A DNA stretch of 64,000 nucleotides from Proteus vulgaris (GCA_901472505.1 LR590468.1:2393501-2457500); one strand, 5' to 3'; positions 1 to 12,329 are shown, counted from the stretch's first letter. Notes: a model not told the origin generated them from the sequence alone. Translations and numbers: made by a program.

Positions 1-152
1 AATGCTTTTTGTGCTGCTTCTTTATCACCTGAAGCAACTGCTGCGTATACTTTTTTAATGTAAGTACGCATCATAGAACGACGGCTTGCGTTGTGCTGAC
101 GACGCTTTTCAGACTGAACCGCACGTTTCTTAGCTGATTTGATATTAGCCAA
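1..152 (-). CDS. rpsT: 30S ribosomal protein S20 (partial, C-terminus off window)
   Basis: Reading the minus strand from 152 gives a Lys/Arg-rich protein beginning (M)[18 protein letters not shown], the recognisable N-terminus of S20, which binds 16S rRNA in the 30S subunit. The start codon is TTG (150-152), as in E. coli rpsT, where the weak start takes part in translational autoregulation (known for E. coli, inferred here). Only about 50 codons lie in the window; the 3' end is cut at base 1. It is divergent from ribF, the conserved enterobacterial arrangement. Confidence 0.95.
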   Translation of the reverse strand, partial: MANIKSAKKRAVQSEKRRQHNASRRSMMRTYIKKVYAAVASGDKEAAQKA

Positions 153-582
153 GTTCCAACTCCCAAATATATTCTAGCGAGGACAAATACAAAGGTGAAG
201 GAATATGCCTTTTCAACCTAAGTTTGTCAATGGATTTATACAAAATTAGCGTCGTTGTACGCGACACTTGTTTCGTTGTGATGGCGCAAGATTTTATCAG
301 TTAAGACGGGTAGAATACAGTCCTTTGAGTGAAAAAATCATCAAAATCGTGTATATGAGTAATAAATAATAGATTCTAATAGGATCTACGATTGATTTTA
401 TGCGATTTTATAACCAAGAAGTGAGTGATAGTCCATTTTTATTTGATGTGAGTAGTCACATTTAAGAATAACAGTGAATCGACTCGTTGAGATATTACTC
501 ATCAATAAACATTGATATATTGGGTTACTCTCAAGCCTTTGACAAGGTATAATCCAATAATTTCCACGGTATTGAGCCAGTT
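153..582. promoter_or_regulatory. rpsT-ribF divergent intergenic region
   Basis: This 430-base gap holds the divergent control regions of rpsT and of the ribF-ileS-lspA cluster. A consensus -10 hexamer TATAAT at 548-553 lies 30 bases ahead of the ribF start. TTACTC at 525-530 could serve as a weak -35 at 17-base spacing. A perfect TTGACA at 539-544 sits only 3 bases from the -10 and so cannot be its -35 element. No ORF or RNA gene was recognised. The promoter assignment is by motif only. Confidence 0.5.
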
Positions 583-1524
583 ATGGAGCTAATTCGCGGT
601 ATACAGAATATTAGAGCGCTACATCATGGTTGCGTTCTGACGATTGGGAATTTTGATGGTGTCCATCGAGGCCATCAGGCATTATTGAAACATTTGAAGC
701 AAGAAGCTTCACAACGAGGGTTACCCACGGTTGTGATGACATTTGAGCCTCAGCCACTTGAGTTCTTTTTACCAGAAAAGGCGCCAGCACGTCTGACTCG
801 TTTGCGAGACAAGATAAAGTATTTGGCTGAATGTGGTATTGACTACCTTTTGTGTGTCAAATTTGATAAACAGTTTGCTGCACAAACACCTGAAGAGTTT
901 GTTTCATCCCTGCTGGTCAATAAATTAGGGGTGAAGTTTCTTGCTATTGGTGATGACTTTCGCTTTGGCAAACATCGTGAAGGTGATTTCCACTTTTTGC
1001 AACAAGCGGGCGTTCGGTATGGATTTGACGTCGCGAATACAGAAAGTTATTGCGATAAAGGATTACGTATCAGTAGCACCGCGGTACGAGAAGCGTTACT
1101 CAATGATGATTTAGTGCTTGCTGAATCACTCCTTGGACACCCTTACAGTGTTTGTGGACGAGTTGTTCATGGTAATGAATTGGGTAGAACTATTGGTTTT
1201 CCGACAGCCAATATTCCAATGAAGCGCTTGGTTGCACCAGTGAAAGGTGTTTATGCCGTTGATGTCTATTTATCAGATAATCAATTGCCTTTGCCTGGTG
1301 TGGCAAATATCGGAAGTCGCCCAACTGTAAAAGGGAAGGGCGTACAATTAGAAGTTCATTTAATCGACGTTAATATGGATTTATATGGACGTTGTATTGA
1401 TGTTGTGTTACGAAAGAAATTACGTAATGAACAGCGATTTGCATCATTGGATGCATTGAAGCAGCAAATCGCAGATGATGTGGCTACTGCTAGGGATTTT
1501 TTATCACAGCGGTCGGAGTCATAA
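583..1524 (+). CDS. ribF: Bifunctional riboflavin kinase / FAD synthetase RibF
   Basis: RibF phosphorylates riboflavin to FMN and adenylylates FMN to FAD in the cytoplasm. The 313-aa length equals E. coli RibF and the two align throughout. The N-terminal nucleotidyltransferase domain carries GNFDGVHRGH at about residues 22-31 and ISSTAVR near 162. The C-terminal flavokinase domain carries GRTIGFPTAN at about 203-212 and ends with the LRNEQRFASLDALK region. It is the first gene of the ribF-ileS-lspA-fkpB-ispH run and ileS follows after 29 bases. It is probably driven by the TATAAT promoter just upstream. Confidence 0.97.
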   Translation: MELIRGIQNIRALHHGCVLTIGNFDGVHRGHQALLKHLKQEASQRGLPTVVMTFEPQPLEFFLPEKAPARLTRLRDKIKYLAECGIDYLLCVKFDKQFAAQTPEEFVSSLLVNKLGVKFLAIGDDFRFGKHREGDFHFLQQAGVRYGFDVANTESYCDKGLRISSTAVREALLNDDLVLAESLLGHPYSVCGRVVHGNELGRTIGFPTANIPMKRLVAPVKGVYAVDVYLSDNQLPLPGVANIGSRPTVKGKGVQLEVHLIDVNMDLYGRCIDVVLRKKLRNEQRFASLDALKQQIADDVATARDFLSQRSES

Positions 1525-1553
1525 ACTAGCGGAAAATTGGAACTGAGAATCGA

Positions 1554-4364
1554 ATGAGTGACTATAAAAATACCCTGAACTTACCAGAAACAGGGTTCCC
1601 TATGCGCGGGGATTTAGCAAAGCGCGAACCAGAGATGTTATCACGTTGGTACAAAGAAGGTTTGTATCAAGCTATTCGTCAGGCTAAAAGTGGTAAAAAA
1701 ACATTTATTTTGCATGATGGCCCTCCATACGCCAACGGCAATATTCATATTGGTCACTCAGTAAACAAAATTCTCAAAGATATTATTATTAAATCCAAAG
1801 GGCTGTCAGGCTTTGACTCTCCGTACATTCCAGGATGGGATTGTCACGGATTACCTATCGAACTAAAAGTTGAACAAATCGTAGGTAAACCAGGAGAAAA
1901 AATATCGGCAGCACAATTCCGCGAGGAATGTCGTAAATACGCTTACGAGCAAATCGAAGCACAGAAAAAAGATTTTATTCGTTTAGGTGTTCTAGGGGAT
2001 TGGGAAAAACCTTATCTTACAATGGATTATAAAACCGAAGCGAATACTATCCGTGCATTAGCGCGTATTATCGCAAATGGTCACTTGTTAAAAGGGGCGA
2101 AACCTGTTCACTGGTGTACGGCGTGTGGTTCATCACTGGCAGAAGCCGAAGTTGAATATTACGACAAAACATCCCCTTCTATCGATGTGCGTTTCACCGC
2201 CGTAGATTCAAAAGCCGTTGCTGCTAAATTTGGTTCAGCAACAGATAAACCAATTTCTTTGGTTATCTGGACAACAACGCCTTGGACATTACCTGCTAAC
2301 CGCGCTATCGCATTAAATGCAGAGTTTAATTATGCCTTAGTCTCTTTTAATGATGAATGCGTGATTTTGGCGGCTGATCTTGTTGAAGGCGTAATGAAGC
2401 GTATTGGCGTAACTGGCTGGGCTGTTTTAGGTGAATGTAAAGGTACAGATCTAGAACTGTTGCGCTTTAATCATCCATTTATGGGCTTTGATGTACCTGC
2501 TATTTTAGGTGATCACGTTACTTTAGAAGCGGGTACTGGTGCGGTACATACTGCACCAGGCCATGGTCCTGATGACTTCGTGGTTGGCCAAAAATACGGT
2601 TTAGAAGTTGCAAACCCAGTTGGGCCAAATGGTTGCTATTTACCTGGCACTTATCCAACATTAGATGGCGTTTTTGTTTTTAAAGCAAATGATGTCATTG
2701 TTGAATTGCTAAAAGAAAAAGGCGCTCTGTTACATCATGAAGCGTTGCAGCACAGTTATCCTTGCTGTTGGAGACATAAAACTCCAGTTATTTTCCGTGC
2801 AACACCACAATGGTTTATTGGTATGGATAAAAACGGGTTACGTCAACAGTCATTAAAAGAGATCAAAGGTGTTAAATGGATCCCTGATTGGGGCCAAGCA
2901 CGTATTGAATCAATGGTTGAGAACCGTCCAGACTGGTGTATTTCTCGTCAACGGACTTGGGGGACGCCAATGTCTCTGTTTGTCCACAAAGAGACTCAAG
3001 AGCCACATCCACGTACTTTAGAGTTGATGGAAGAAGTTGCAAAACGTGTTGAAGTGAGTGGGATTCAAGCATGGTGGGATTTAGATATCCGCGAAGTGCT
3101 GGGTGATGAAGCTGACGATTACATGAAAACACCAGACACACTGGATGTTTGGTTTGATTCAGGATCAACACACTCAACTGTTGTCGATGATCGCCCTGAA
3201 TTCCATGGTAATTCTGCTGACATGTATTTAGAAGGCTCTGACCAGCATCGTGGCTGGTTTATGTCTTCACTGATGATATCAACCGCAATTAAAGGCAAAG
3301 CGCCTTACCGTGAAGTGTTAACACACGGTTTTACCGTAGATGGACAAGGCCGTAAAATGTCCAAATCTATTGGTAATACTGTTAGTCCACAAGATGTGAT
3401 GGATAAATTAGGTGCTGATATCTTACGTTTATGGGTTGCATCAACAGATTATACGGGTGAAATTGCCGTTTCAGATGAAATCTTAAAACGTGCGGCGGAT
3501 ACTTATCGTCGTATTCGTAATACTGCACGTTTCTTCTTAGCGAACTTAAACGGTTTTGATCCTGCAAAACACCAAGTTAAGCCAGAAGAGATGGTGACAC
3601 TTGATCGATGGGCTGTAGGTCGTGCGAAAGCAGCACAAGCGGATCTCCTAAAACATTATGAAAATTACGATTTCCATAATGTTATTCAGCGCTTAATGCA
3701 GTTCTGTTCAGTGGAAATGGGCTCTTTCTACTTAGATATCATCAAAGACAGACAATACACCGCGAAAAGCGATAGCGTTGCGCGTCGTAGTTGCCAAACA
3801 GCATTATTCCACATCATTGAAGCATTAGTCCGTTGGATGGCGCCAGTTATGTCATTCACTGCTGATGAGATCTGGAATGAACTGCCAGGTGAACGTGCAA
3901 AATACGTTTTAACTGAAGAGTGGTATACCGATTTATTTGGTTTAGATGCATCCGAAACCTTAAATGATGATTACTGGGCTGAATTACTGGCCGTTCGTGG
4001 TGAAGTCAATAAGGTATTAGAGCAAGCGCGTACAGATAAACAACTGCGTGGCTCTTTAGAAGCATCCGTCACACTGTATGCAGATAAAGAATTGGCAGAC
4101 AAATTAAATGCATTAGGTAATGAACTGCGTTTTGTTTTATTAACATCTCAAGCGACAGTCGCAGATATTAATGATGCACCAGCAACAGCATTAGTGTCTG
4201 ATATGGCGGGTTTAAAAATCGCCTTTAACAAAGCCGATGGTGAAAAATGTCCTCGTTGCTGGCACTATGCAACAGATATCGGTCAAGTAGCGGAACACGC
4301 TGAGTTATGTGGACGCTGTGTTACTAACGTAGCCGGTAACGGTGAAGAACGTAAGTTTGCTTAA
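1554..4364 (+). CDS. ileS: Isoleucyl-tRNA synthetase
   Basis: A class I aminoacyl-tRNA synthetase that charges tRNA-Ile and edits Val-tRNA-Ile. At 936 aa it is close to the 938 aa of E. coli IleS. The HIGH signature lies in [11 protein letters not shown] (about residues 62-72), and KMSKS in [10 protein letters not shown] near 602. The inserted CP1 editing domain contains the [12 protein letters not shown] segment near 241. The C-terminal zinc-binding domain has paired cysteines in CPRCWHY and CGRCVTN. lspA begins 3 bases after the stop, so the two are almost certainly cotranscribed, as in E. coli. Confidence 0.98.
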   Translation: MSDYKNTLNLPETGFPMRGDLAKREPEMLSRWYKEGLYQAIRQAKSGKKTFILHDGPPYANGNIHIGHSVNKILKDIIIKSKGLSGFDSPYIPGWDCHGLPIELKVEQIVGKPGEKISAAQFREECRKYAYEQIEAQKKDFIRLGVLGDWEKPYLTMDYKTEANTIRALARIIANGHLLKGAKPVHWCTACGSSLAEAEVEYYDKTSPSIDVRFTAVDSKAVAAKFGSATDKPISLVIWTTTPWTLPANRAIALNAEFNYALVSFNDECVILAADLVEGVMKRIGVTGWAVLGECKGTDLELLRFNHPFMGFDVPAILGDHVTLEAGTGAVHTAPGHGPDDFVVGQKYGLEVANPVGPNGCYLPGTYPTLDGVFVFKANDVIVELLKEKGALLHHEALQHSYPCCWRHKTPVIFRATPQWFIGMDKNGLRQQSLKEIKGVKWIPDWGQARIESMVENRPDWCISRQRTWGTPMSLFVHKETQEPHPRTLELMEEVAKRVEVSGIQAWWDLDIREVLGDEADDYMKTPDTLDVWFDSGSTHSTVVDDRPEFHGNSADMYLEGSDQHRGWFMSSLMISTAIKGKAPYREVLTHGFTVDGQGRKMSKSIGNTVSPQDVMDKLGADILRLWVASTDYTGEIAVSDEILKRAADTYRRIRNTARFFLANLNGFDPAKHQVKPEEMVTLDRWAVGRAKAAQADLLKHYENYDFHNVIQRLMQFCSVEMGSFYLDIIKDRQYTAKSDSVARRSCQTALFHIIEALVRWMAPVMSFTADEIWNELPGERAKYVLTEEWYTDLFGLDASETLNDDYWAELLAVRGEVNKVLEQARTDKQLRGSLEASVTLYADKELADKLNALGNELRFVLLTSQATVADINDAPATALVSDMAGLKIAFNKADGEKCPRCWHYATDIGQVAEHAELCGRCVTNVAGNGEERKFA

Positions 4365-4367
4365 TTA

Positions 4368-4883
4368 ATGAAGAAAACACTTTGCTCTACAGGTTTACGC
4401 TGGTTATGGCTAGCGATCGCTGTAGTGGTGTTGGATTTAGGTACGAAACAGTATTTCATGCAGACATTTCGTCTGTATGAATCTGTTGCCGTAATGCCTT
4501 TTTTCAACTTCACTTACGCACATAATTATGGTGCTGCCTTTAGCTTTTTAGCGGATAAAGGGGGATGGCAACGTTGGTTTTTTGCACTGATTGCATTAGC
4601 AATCTGCATTACTTTATTAGTGATGATGTATAAAAATAAAGCGAGTGCCAGACTAAGTAACATTGCTTATGCGCTTATTATTGGCGGAGCATTGGGTAAT
4701 CTTTCTGATCGTCTGATCCACGGGTTTGTTATCGATTTCCTTGATGTTTATGTCGGAGATTGGCATTGGCCCACTTTTAATATTGCTGATATGGGGATTT
4801 GTATTGGTGCTGGGCTTATTATCATTGAAAGCTTTTTCCCTGATAAAAATGTCAGCCCGCAAGATACAAAAAAGCAAAAGTAA
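4368..4883 (+). CDS. lspA: Lipoprotein signal peptidase (signal peptidase II)
   Basis: An inner-membrane aspartyl protease that removes signal peptides from prolipoproteins after diacylglyceryl modification of the lipobox cysteine. The 171-aa protein has four hydrophobic segments (about residues 12-28, 69-88, 96-113 and 137-157). The two family motifs with catalytic aspartates are present: [15 protein letters not shown] and [10 protein letters not shown]. The start ATG follows the ileS stop by 3 bases, implying translational coupling. This window encodes two clear lipobox proteins, the RNase T2 and the 5'-nucleotidase, that would be its substrates. Confidence 0.97.
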   Translation: MKKTLCSTGLRWLWLAIAVVVLDLGTKQYFMQTFRLYESVAVMPFFNFTYAHNYGAAFSFLADKGGWQRWFFALIALAICITLLVMMYKNKASARLSNIAYALIIGGALGNLSDRLIHGFVIDFLDVYVGDWHWPTFNIADMGICIGAGLIIIESFFPDKNVSPQDTKKQK

Positions 4884-4906
4884 TCAGACAATGAGTTAAC
4901 TAAAAT

Positions 4907-4930
4907 AACCCCTGCCTTATGGCGGGGGTT
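4907..4930 (+). other. GC-rich stem-loop between lspA and fkpB
   Basis: A 10-bp inverted repeat, AACCCCTGCC / GGCGGGGGTT with one G-U wobble, encloses a TTAT loop. No T-tract follows, so it is not a canonical terminator. It may be an mRNA-processing or stabilising hairpin between lspA and fkpB-ispH. Confidence 0.5.
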
Positions 4931-4952
4931 ACGCTTAATAGAAGGTATTAGT

Positions 4953-5423
4953 ATGGTTATGCAGGTACTCAACAACAGCGCAGTATTGTTGAATTTCACT
5001 TTAAAATTAGCCGATGGCTCTGTTGCTGAATCTACACAAGCACATGGTAAACCCGCTCTTTTTCGTTTAGGTGATGAAAGTTTATCGCCAGCCTTAGAAG
5101 CTGAATTATTGGGGTTATCAACGGGAGATAAAAAAACCTTTACGCTTGCAGGTGAACATCTTTTTGGTAAATATAATCCTGACTTGATCCAATACTTTAT
5201 GCCTTCTGACTTTGCAGAATCTGGTGTGCCTGAGGCGGGCACTATCATGCTATTTACAGCAATGAATGGCAGTGAAATGCCGGGCATTGTAAGAGATGTC
5301 ACTGAAGATTCCGTCACTGTCGATTTTAATCATCCGTTAGCGTCAGAAGAAGTGACATTTGATATTGAAGTGGTCAGTATCGATCCTGAGGAGGAAACAA
5401 CACATGCAAATATTGCTGGCTAA
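4953..5423 (+). CDS. fkpB: FKBP-type peptidyl-prolyl isomerase FkpB (SlpA)
   Basis: A cytoplasmic FKBP-type prolyl cis-trans isomerase/chaperone of the SlyD-like subgroup with an insert-in-flap domain. The 156-aa protein aligns with E. coli FkpB through [40 protein letters not shown] and [18 protein letters not shown]. The start is 4953; a second Met two codons later is an alternative. The 3' end overlaps ispH by 20 bases, so translation of the two is probably coupled. Gene order lspA-fkpB-ispH is the same as in E. coli. Confidence 0.93.
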   Translation: MVMQVLNNSAVLLNFTLKLADGSVAESTQAHGKPALFRLGDESLSPALEAELLGLSTGDKKTFTLAGEHLFGKYNPDLIQYFMPSDFAESGVPEAGTIMLFTAMNGSEMPGIVRDVTEDSVTVDFNHPLASEEVTFDIEVVSIDPEEETTHANIAG

Positions 5424-6357
5424 CCCACGAGGCTTTTGTGCGGGAGTTGACCGAGCTATCAGCATTGTTGACCGTGCTCTGGAAATCTATGGCGCACCTA
5501 TTTATGTTCGTCACGAAGTAGTTCATAACCGTTATGTGGTTAACGATTTACGTGAACGTGGCGCTATTTTTATTGAAGAAATTTCAGAAGTGCCTGATAA
5601 CGCGATTTTAATTTTTTCAGCTCATGGTGTTTCTCAAGCCATTCGCCAAGAAGCTCGCTCGCGTAATTTAACGATGCTTTTTGATGCCACTTGCCCACTC
5701 GTGACTAAAGTTCATATGGAAGTGGCAAGAGCGAGTCGTAAAGGTAAAGAGGCGATTTTAATCGGTCATGCTGGACATCCCGAAGTTGAAGGTACAATGG
5801 GGCAATATAGTAACCCTGAAGGGGGGATGTATTTAGTTGAATCGCCTGCGGATGTCTGGAAATTAGAAGTCAAAGATGAAGACAATCTTTGCTTTATGAC
5901 ACAAACAACACTTTCTGTAGATGATACATCTGAAGTGATTGATGCTTTAAATACGCGTTTTCCCAAAATTATTGGACCTCGTAAAGACGATATTTGTTAT
6001 GCAACAACGAATCGCCAAGAAGCGGCAAGAGAACTTGCTGAAAAAGCCGATGTTGTTTTTGTTGTTGGTTCTAAGAACTCATCGAATTCAAACCGCTTAG
6101 CAGAATTGGCACAGCGTGCAGGGAAACCGTCTTATCTTATCGATAGTTTTGAAGATATTGATGAGTCATGGGTGACTGATGTTAATATTGTCGGAGTGAC
6201 CGCGGGGGCTTCTGCGCCTGATATTTTAGTACAGCAGGTGTTAGAGCGTTTAAAAAGCTTTGGTGCTGATGAAGTCATCGAATTATCAGGACGAGAAGAA
6301 AACATTGTTTTTGAAGTGCCTAAAGAGCTTCGACTTGATTATAAAGTTATTGAATAA
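5404..6357 (+). CDS. ispH: 4-hydroxy-3-methylbut-2-enyl diphosphate reductase IspH
   Basis: The last enzyme of the MEP isoprenoid pathway, an Fe-S reductase converting HMBPP to IPP and DMAPP. The start is placed at 5404 ([15 protein letters not shown]), matching E. coli exactly, not at the upstream in-frame start near 5359 that would run inside fkpB. A GAGGAAA ribosome-binding site at 5390-5396, inside fkpB, supports this. The product is 317 aa. The cluster cysteines are visible in [16 protein letters not shown] and [12 protein letters not shown] clear terminator follows. Confidence 0.97.
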   Translation: MQILLANPRGFCAGVDRAISIVDRALEIYGAPIYVRHEVVHNRYVVNDLRERGAIFIEEISEVPDNAILIFSAHGVSQAIRQEARSRNLTMLFDATCPLVTKVHMEVARASRKGKEAILIGHAGHPEVEGTMGQYSNPEGGMYLVESPADVWKLEVKDEDNLCFMTQTTLSVDDTSEVIDALNTRFPKIIGPRKDDICYATTNRQEAARELAEKADVVFVVGSKNSSNSNRLAELAQRAGKPSYLIDSFEDIDESWVTDVNIVGVTAGASAPDILVQQVLERLKSFGADEVIELSGREENIVFEVPKELRLDYKVIE

Positions 6358-6380
6358 GGCATATAAAAAGAGAGTTTTTT

Positions 6381-6410
6381 AAAAGCAGAGTTGAAATCTC
6401 TGCTTTTTTT
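6381..6410 (+). terminator. Rho-independent terminator after ispH
   Basis: A perfect 10-bp stem, AAAAGCAGAG / CTCTGCTTTT, has a 7-base loop and ends in seven T. It lies 24 bases after the ispH stop and closes the ribF-to-ispH transcription unit. Confidence 0.9.
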
Positions 6411-6557
6411 ATACCTAAAGTTAAATGAATAATCATGCTACTCATCTCTTTTACTGATAATTAGTACGATTTGGTGTGTTTTTCTTATCTGGAACGTTAA
6501 ATGCTGGCATCAAACGGATGACATCGCTAATCTGTAAACAATAAATAGAGATCATAA

Positions 6558-7403
<846 letters not shown>

Positions 7404-7427
7404 TTTATTGTTATTTGTAATATATTG

Positions 7428-7465
7428 AAAGCTCATGGTTATTTTTTTAACTATGAGTTTTTTTT
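7428..7465 (+). terminator. Terminator after dapB
   Basis: The inverted repeat CTCATGGTTA / TAACTATGAG (one G-U pair) around a T-rich loop is followed by a run of eight T. It lies about 25 bases after the dapB stop. Confidence 0.85.
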
Positions 7466-7597
7466 CTTTTGTTGATTATTTTTTCTCTTCTTTCTTGTTT
7501 TTCTTGTTTATCCCTTGCTTTTTCCTGTTTTTTTTCTAAAAGTAGACAGTATTCTGCTGTATTTCCTTTTAAAGTCTCATTTTTAAATTATCTTAGT

Positions 7598-7613
7598 AAG
7601 CAAACGGTTAAAT
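7598..7613 (+). promoter_or_regulatory. Candidate PurR operator (PUR box) of carAB
   Basis: AAGCAAACGGTTAAAT matches the PurR consensus ANGCAAACGNTTNCNT at all but one specified position. It lies 225 bases upstream of the carA start. In E. coli the distal carAB promoter P1 is controlled through a PUR box in a similar upstream position, which makes the assignment plausible. Confidence 0.65.
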
Positions 7614-7788
7614 TCGTAAGATTTGTTATATTAATTGTCACTTGGTTGATTAGATTGCTAATGGTTGATGTTTTTTTAATTAAAAAGGTGTTTTTTCTAG
7701 ACATCTGCCTAAGGGATCTTTAGAATGCGCCCAATTTGCCAAAAATTTGCCCAATTTTATGTTTTTGGCATTGATTTAGAGGCTTAAA

Positions 7789-7808
7789 TCTGAATTAATA
7801 TGCATGAA
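7789..7808 (+). promoter_or_regulatory. Candidate ArgR operator (ARG box) of carAB
   Basis: The core TGAATTAATATGCA differs at one position from the ARG-box core TGAATWWWWATTCA. It lies about 30 bases ahead of the carA start codon, where it would overlap the arginine-repressed proximal promoter P2 as in E. coli carAB. A convincing second tandem box was not found. Confidence 0.6.
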
Positions 7809-7837
7809 ATGTGATTTATTATTCTCTGGAGGGCGTT

Positions 7838-9000
7838 TTGATTAAATCAGCTATACTGGTTCTAGAAGATGGGACCGAATTCCACGGCAAGTCGATTGGC
7901 GCAGAAGGCGCCGCCATCGGTGAAGTCGTTTTTAATACTTCAATGACTGGTTATCAAGAAATATTAACCGACCCGTCTTACTCCCAACAAATTGTTACTC
8001 TCACCTATCCCCACATTGGCAACACCGGCGTTAATCATTCAGATGAAGAATCAGAAACCATCCATGCTCAAGGCTTAATTATTCGTGATTTACCATTAGT
8101 GATGAGCAATTATCGTGCACAAGAAACATTATCTGATTATCTTAAACGCCATAATATCGTTGCAATTGCAGATATTGATACACGTAAGCTAACGCGCTTA
8201 TTGAGAGAAAAAGGCGCACAAAATGGCTGTATTATCGCAGGGGATTGCCTAGATACCCATGTTGCGCTCGAAAAGGCTAAATCATTTCCGGGTTTAAAAG
8301 GAATGGATTTAGCCAAAACAGTAACCGTTAAACAGCCTTATCAGTGGACTCAAGGAAGTTGGACACTAGAGAGTGAATTACCCAAAGCTAAATCAGCGAA
8401 TGAATTGCCATTGCACATTGTGGCATATGATTTTGGTGTGAAACGTAATATTTTACGTATGCTGGTGGATAGGGGGTGCCGAGTCACCGTTGTACCAGCA
8501 CAGACATCAGCACACGATATTTTAGCGCTTTCACCTGATGGTATTTTTCTTTCAAATGGCCCCGGGATCCAGAGCCCTGTGAATATGCCATTAACGCCAT
8601 TCAAACGTTTTTAACAACCGATATTCCTCTCTTTGGTATCTGTTTAGGTCATCAGCTTTTAGCGTTAGCTAGCGGTGCAAAAACCATCAAAATGAAATTT
8701 GGGCATCATGGTGGTAACCATCCTGTAAAAGATTTAGATAAAAATACCGTGATGATCACAGCACAGAATCATGGATTTGCCGTTGATGAAACTTCACTTC
8801 CTGCCAATTTACGTGTGACACATAAGTCTCTATTTGATGGTTCTTTGCAAGGTATTCATCGTACAGATAAACCTGCGTTCAGTTTCCAAGGCCATCCAGA
8901 AGCCAGCCCTGGGCCACATGATGCCGCACCTCTTTTTGATCACTTTATCGAGCTAATCGCGCAATATCGTCAAAACCTGCAATCAGTAACAACAAAATAA
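7838..9000 (+). CDS. carA: Carbamoyl-phosphate synthase small subunit (frameshifted in this sequence)
   Basis: The glutaminase subunit of carbamoyl-phosphate synthetase, feeding ammonia to CarB for arginine and pyrimidine synthesis. The start is TTG 7838, as in E. coli carA, preceded by CTGGAGGG. The protein matches CarA ([41 protein letters not shown]) as far as LSNGPG. It then shifts frame at 8564-8566, where GGG stands in place of the expected GGGG ahead of ATCCAGAG. The next frame resumes with [17 protein letters not shown] (nucleophile Cys) and [18 protein letters not shown] (catalytic His) and ends at 9000. With the base restored it would be 387 aa. A sequencing error is likelier than a real null, because carB is intact. 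Confidence 0.93.
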
Positions 9001-9017
9001 ATCAGGAGCGAAAGAAA

Positions 9018-12000
9018 ATGGCTAAAAGAACAGATATCAAAACAATCCTGATTTTAGGTGCTGGACCGATTGTTATCGGACAAGCGTGTGAATTTGACTA
9101 TTCAGGCGCTCAAGCATGTAAAGCTTTACGTGAAGAGGGATATCGAGTTGTTTTGGTAAATTCAAACCCTGCAACCATTATGACCGATCCTGAGATGGCT
9201 GATGCAACGTACATCGAGCCTATTCACTGGCAAGTTGTGAGAAAAATTATCGAAAAAGAACGTCCCGATGCGGTACTACCGACAATGGGCGGGCAAACAG
9301 CACTGAACTGTGCTTTAGAATTAGAGCGCCAAGGCGTTTTAGCTGAATTTGGTGTCACCATGATTGGGGCAACAGCCGATGCAATTGATAAAGCAGAAGA
9401 TAGACAACGCTTTGATAAAGCGATGAAGAAAATAGGCTTAGATACAGCGCGTTCAGGTATTGCACATAACCTTGATGAAGCGTTTGCGGTCGCACAACAG
9501 GTTGGTTTTCCTTGTATCATTCGTCCTTCATTCACGATGGGAGGAACCGGTGGTGGTATTGCCTATAATCGCGAAGAATTTGAAGAAATCTGTATTCGCG
9601 GTTTAGATTTATCACCAACCAATGAACTATTAATTGATGAATCACTGATTGGTTGGAAAGAGTACGAAATGGAAGTCGTGCGTGATAAAAACGACAACTG
9701 CATTATCGTCTGTTCTATCGAAAACTTCGATGCAATGGGAATTCATACGGGCGACTCCATTACTGTTGCACCAGCACAAACACTTACCGACAAAGAATAT
9801 CAAATTATGCGTAACGCCTCGATGGCAGTATTACGTGAGATAGGTGTTGAAACTGGTGGCTCTAACGTTCAGTTTGCTGTTGATCCTAAAACAGGGCGTT
9901 TGATTGTTATTGAAATGAATCCTCGTGTCTCACGCTCTTCTGCCTTGGCATCCAAAGCAACCGGCTTTCCGATTGCTAAAGTTGCCGCAAAATTAGCGGT
10001 AGGTTATACCCTTGATGAGCTGATGAATGATATCACAGGAGGAAGAACACCTGCCTCTTTCGAGCCTTCAATCGACTATGTTGTGACAAAAATCCCTCGC
10101 TTTAACTTTGAAAAATTTGCAGGAACAAATGACAGACTAACAACGCAAATGAAATCTGTTGGCGAAGTGATGGCAATTGGTAGAACGCTACAAGAATCTA
10201 TGCAAAAAGCGTTACGAGGTCTTGAAGTTGGTGCTACTGGTTTTGATCCCAAAGTCGATTTAGACGACCCTGAAGCATTAACCAAAATTCGTCGAGAGTT
10301 AAAAGAAGCAGGTTCAGACAGAATTTGGTATATCGCAGATGCTTTCCGCGCTGGATTATCTGTTGATGGTGTCTTTAATCTCACCAATATTGATCGCTGG
10401 TTCTTAGTTCAAATTGAAGAAATCGTTCGTCTGGAAGAAAAAGTCAGTGAAGTTGGTATAAAAGGATTAAGTGCTGATTTTTTACGTCAATTAAAGCGTA
10501 AAGGTTTTGCCGATGCGCGTTTAGCTAAAATACTTAACGTAAAAGAATATGCTATTCGCCAATTACGTGAGCAATATCAGCTACATCCAGTCTATAAACG
10601 TGTTGATACTTGTGCGGCAGAATTTGCAACTGATACGGCTTATATGTACTCGACTTATGAAGAAGAGTGCGAGGCAAATCCACATCAAAATAAACCCAAA
10701 GTGATGATCTTAGGCGGTGGGCCCAATCGTATAGGTCAAGGGATTGAATTTGATTATTGTTGTGTTCATGCGGCGCTTGCACTACGTGAAGACGGTTACG
10801 AAACCATTATGGTGAACTGTAATCCTGAAACGGTTTCAACGGATTATGACACCTCTGACAGACTCTATTTCGAACCTGTCACATTAGAAGATGTGCTTGA
10901 AATTGTGCGTATCGAAAAACCGAAAGGGGTTATCGTGCAATATGGTGGTCAAACACCGTTAAAATTAGCAAGAGCGTTAGAAGCTGAAGGTGTGCCAGTC
11001 ATTGGCACAACGCCTGATGCAATCGATAAAGCCGAAGATCGTGAGCGTTTCCAAAAAGCGGTTGATAAATTAGGGCTAAAACAGCCTGAAAATACCACTG
11101 TGACCGCTTTAGAAGAGGCGGTAGAAAAAGCGCAATTAATTGGCTATCCGCTGGTGGTTCGTCCTTCTTATGTGCTTGGTGGACGTGCCATGGAAATTGT
11201 TTATGATGAAGTTGATTTACGTCGTTATTTCCAAACTGCCGTCAGTGTGTCAAACGATGCCCCTGTATTATTAGACCGTTTTCTAGATGATGCGATTGAA
11301 GTTGATATTGATGCAATTTGTGACGGTAAACAAGTCGTGATTGGCGGTATTATGGAACATATCGAACAAGCAGGTGTTCACTCCGGTGATTCAGCTTGTT
11401 CATTACCTGCGTATACCTTAAGCAAAGAAATTCAAGATGTGATGCGTAAACAAGTTCGTGAGCTTGCTTTTGAATTAGGTGTAAAAGGGCTGATGAATGC
11501 ACAATTTGCGGTAAAAGGTGATGATGTTTATCTTATCGAAGTTAATCCTCGAGCGGCTCGCACAGTGCCTTTTGTGTCAAAAGCCACTGGTGTGCCATTA
11601 GCCAAAGTCGCTGCACGTGTCATGATAGGACAAAGCCTTGAAGAGCAAGGGATAACAAAAGAAGTTATTCCCCCTTATTACTCTGTAAAAGAAGTGGTTT
11701 TACCTTTCAATAAGTTTGCAGGTGTTGATCCTATTTTAGGGCCGGAAATGCGTTCAACTGGCGAAGTAATGGGAGTCGGAGCAACCTTTGCTCAAGCTTT
11801 TGCTAAAGCGATGTTAGGCAGTAGCTCTACGATGAAGAAAAAAGGTAGAGCACTTCTCTCTGTGCGCGAAGGTGATAAAAAGCGTGTTGTTGATTTAGCC
11901 ACTAAATTGCTAAAAAGTGGGTTCGAATTAGATGCGACACACGGTACAGCCATTGTATTAGGTGAAGCGGGAATAAATCCACGTTTAGTGAATAAAGTTC

Positions 12001-12245
12001 ATGAAGGGCGACCGCATATTGAAGATAGAATTAAAAATGGTGAATATGACTATATTGTTAATACAACTTCGGGTCGCCAAGCTATTGAAGATTCTAAGAT
12101 TATTCGTCGTAGTGCATTAAGATATAAAGTCCATTATGACACAACGTTAAATGGTGGATTTGCGACTACGCTGTCATTAACGGCGGATCCGACGGCGAGT
12201 GTTATTTCCGTTCAAGAAATGCATAAAAAGATAAGCAACGCTTAA
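9018..12245 (+). CDS. carB: Carbamoyl-phosphate synthase large subunit
   Basis: Makes carbamoyl phosphate from bicarbonate, ATP and CarA-derived ammonia. The 1075-aa protein shows the internal duplication typical of Car[24 protein letters not shown] near residue 8 and its repeat [22 protein letters not shown] near 560. Two ATP-grasp domains carry [12 protein letters not shown] and [12 protein letters not shown]. The C-terminal MGS-like domain (about 935-1075) is the allosteric region that binds UMP, IMP and ornithine in E. coli. It follows carA by 17 bases with AGGAG upstream and is cotranscribed with it. Confidence 0.98.
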   Translation: MAKRTDIKTILILGAGPIVIGQACEFDYSGAQACKALREEGYRVVLVNSNPATIMTDPEMADATYIEPIHWQVVRKIIEKERPDAVLPTMGGQTALNCALELERQGVLAEFGVTMIGATADAIDKAEDRQRFDKAMKKIGLDTARSGIAHNLDEAFAVAQQVGFPCIIRPSFTMGGTGGGIAYNREEFEEICIRGLDLSPTNELLIDESLIGWKEYEMEVVRDKNDNCIIVCSIENFDAMGIHTGDSITVAPAQTLTDKEYQIMRNASMAVLREIGVETGGSNVQFAVDPKTGRLIVIEMNPRVSRSSALASKATGFPIAKVAAKLAVGYTLDELMNDITGGRTPASFEPSIDYVVTKIPRFNFEKFAGTNDRLTTQMKSVGEVMAIGRTLQESMQKALRGLEVGATGFDPKVDLDDPEALTKIRRELKEAGSDRIWYIADAFRAGLSVDGVFNLTNIDRWFLVQIEEIVRLEEKVSEVGIKGLSADFLRQLKRKGFADARLAKILNVKEYAIRQLREQYQLHPVYKRVDTCAAEFATDTAYMYSTYEEECEANPHQNKPKVMILGGGPNRIGQGIEFDYCCVHAALALREDGYETIMVNCNPETVSTDYDTSDRLYFEPVTLEDVLEIVRIEKPKGVIVQYGGQTPLKLARALEAEGVPVIGTTPDAIDKAEDRERFQKAVDKLGLKQPENTTVTALEEAVEKAQLIGYPLVVRPSYVLGGRAMEIVYDEVDLRRYFQTAVSVSNDAPVLLDRFLDDAIEVDIDAICDGKQVVIGGIMEHIEQAGVHSGDSACSLPAYTLSKEIQDVMRKQVRELAFELGVKGLMNAQFAVKGDDVYLIEVNPRAARTVPFVSKATGVPLAKVAARVMIGQSLEEQGITKEVIPPYYSVKEVVLPFNKFAGVDPILGPEMRSTGEVMGVGATFAQAFAKAMLGSSSTMKKKGRALLSVREGDKKRVVDLATKLLKSGFELDATHGTAIVLGEAGINPRLVNKVHEGRPHIEDRIKNGEYDYIVNTTSGRQAIEDSKIIRRSALRYKVHYDTTLNGGFATTLSLTADPTASVISVQEMHKKISNA

Positions 12246-12267
12246 GTTTGTTTGTCGTTTTAATTAT

Positions 12268-12306
12268 GATCCTGAATAGAAGGAAACGTCTATTCAGGAT
12301 TTTTTA
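12268..12306 (+). terminator. carAB terminator
   Basis: A perfect 12-bp stem, ATCCTGAATAGA / TCTATTCAGGAT, with an 8-base loop is followed by TTTTTATTTT, 23 bases after the carB stop. Confidence 0.93.
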
Positions 12307-12329
12307 TTTTGTCATTTAAAAATGGCTGA

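Noticed and set aside
539..553. TTGACA next to TATAAT upstream of ribF as one promoter
   Set aside because: The spacing is 3 bases, far from the 16-18 needed. Only the -10 is retained as a candidate.
4748..5317. 189-codon minus-strand ORF opposite lspA and fkpB
   Set aside because: Antisense to two strongly conserved genes, with no family resemblance and atypical composition; a coding shadow.
7469..7723. 84-codon ORF between dapB and carA
   Set aside because: Its product is a Phe/Leu/Ser-rich low-complexity string from T-rich DNA. It starts inside the dapB terminator T-run and overlaps the PUR box. No ribosome-binding site.
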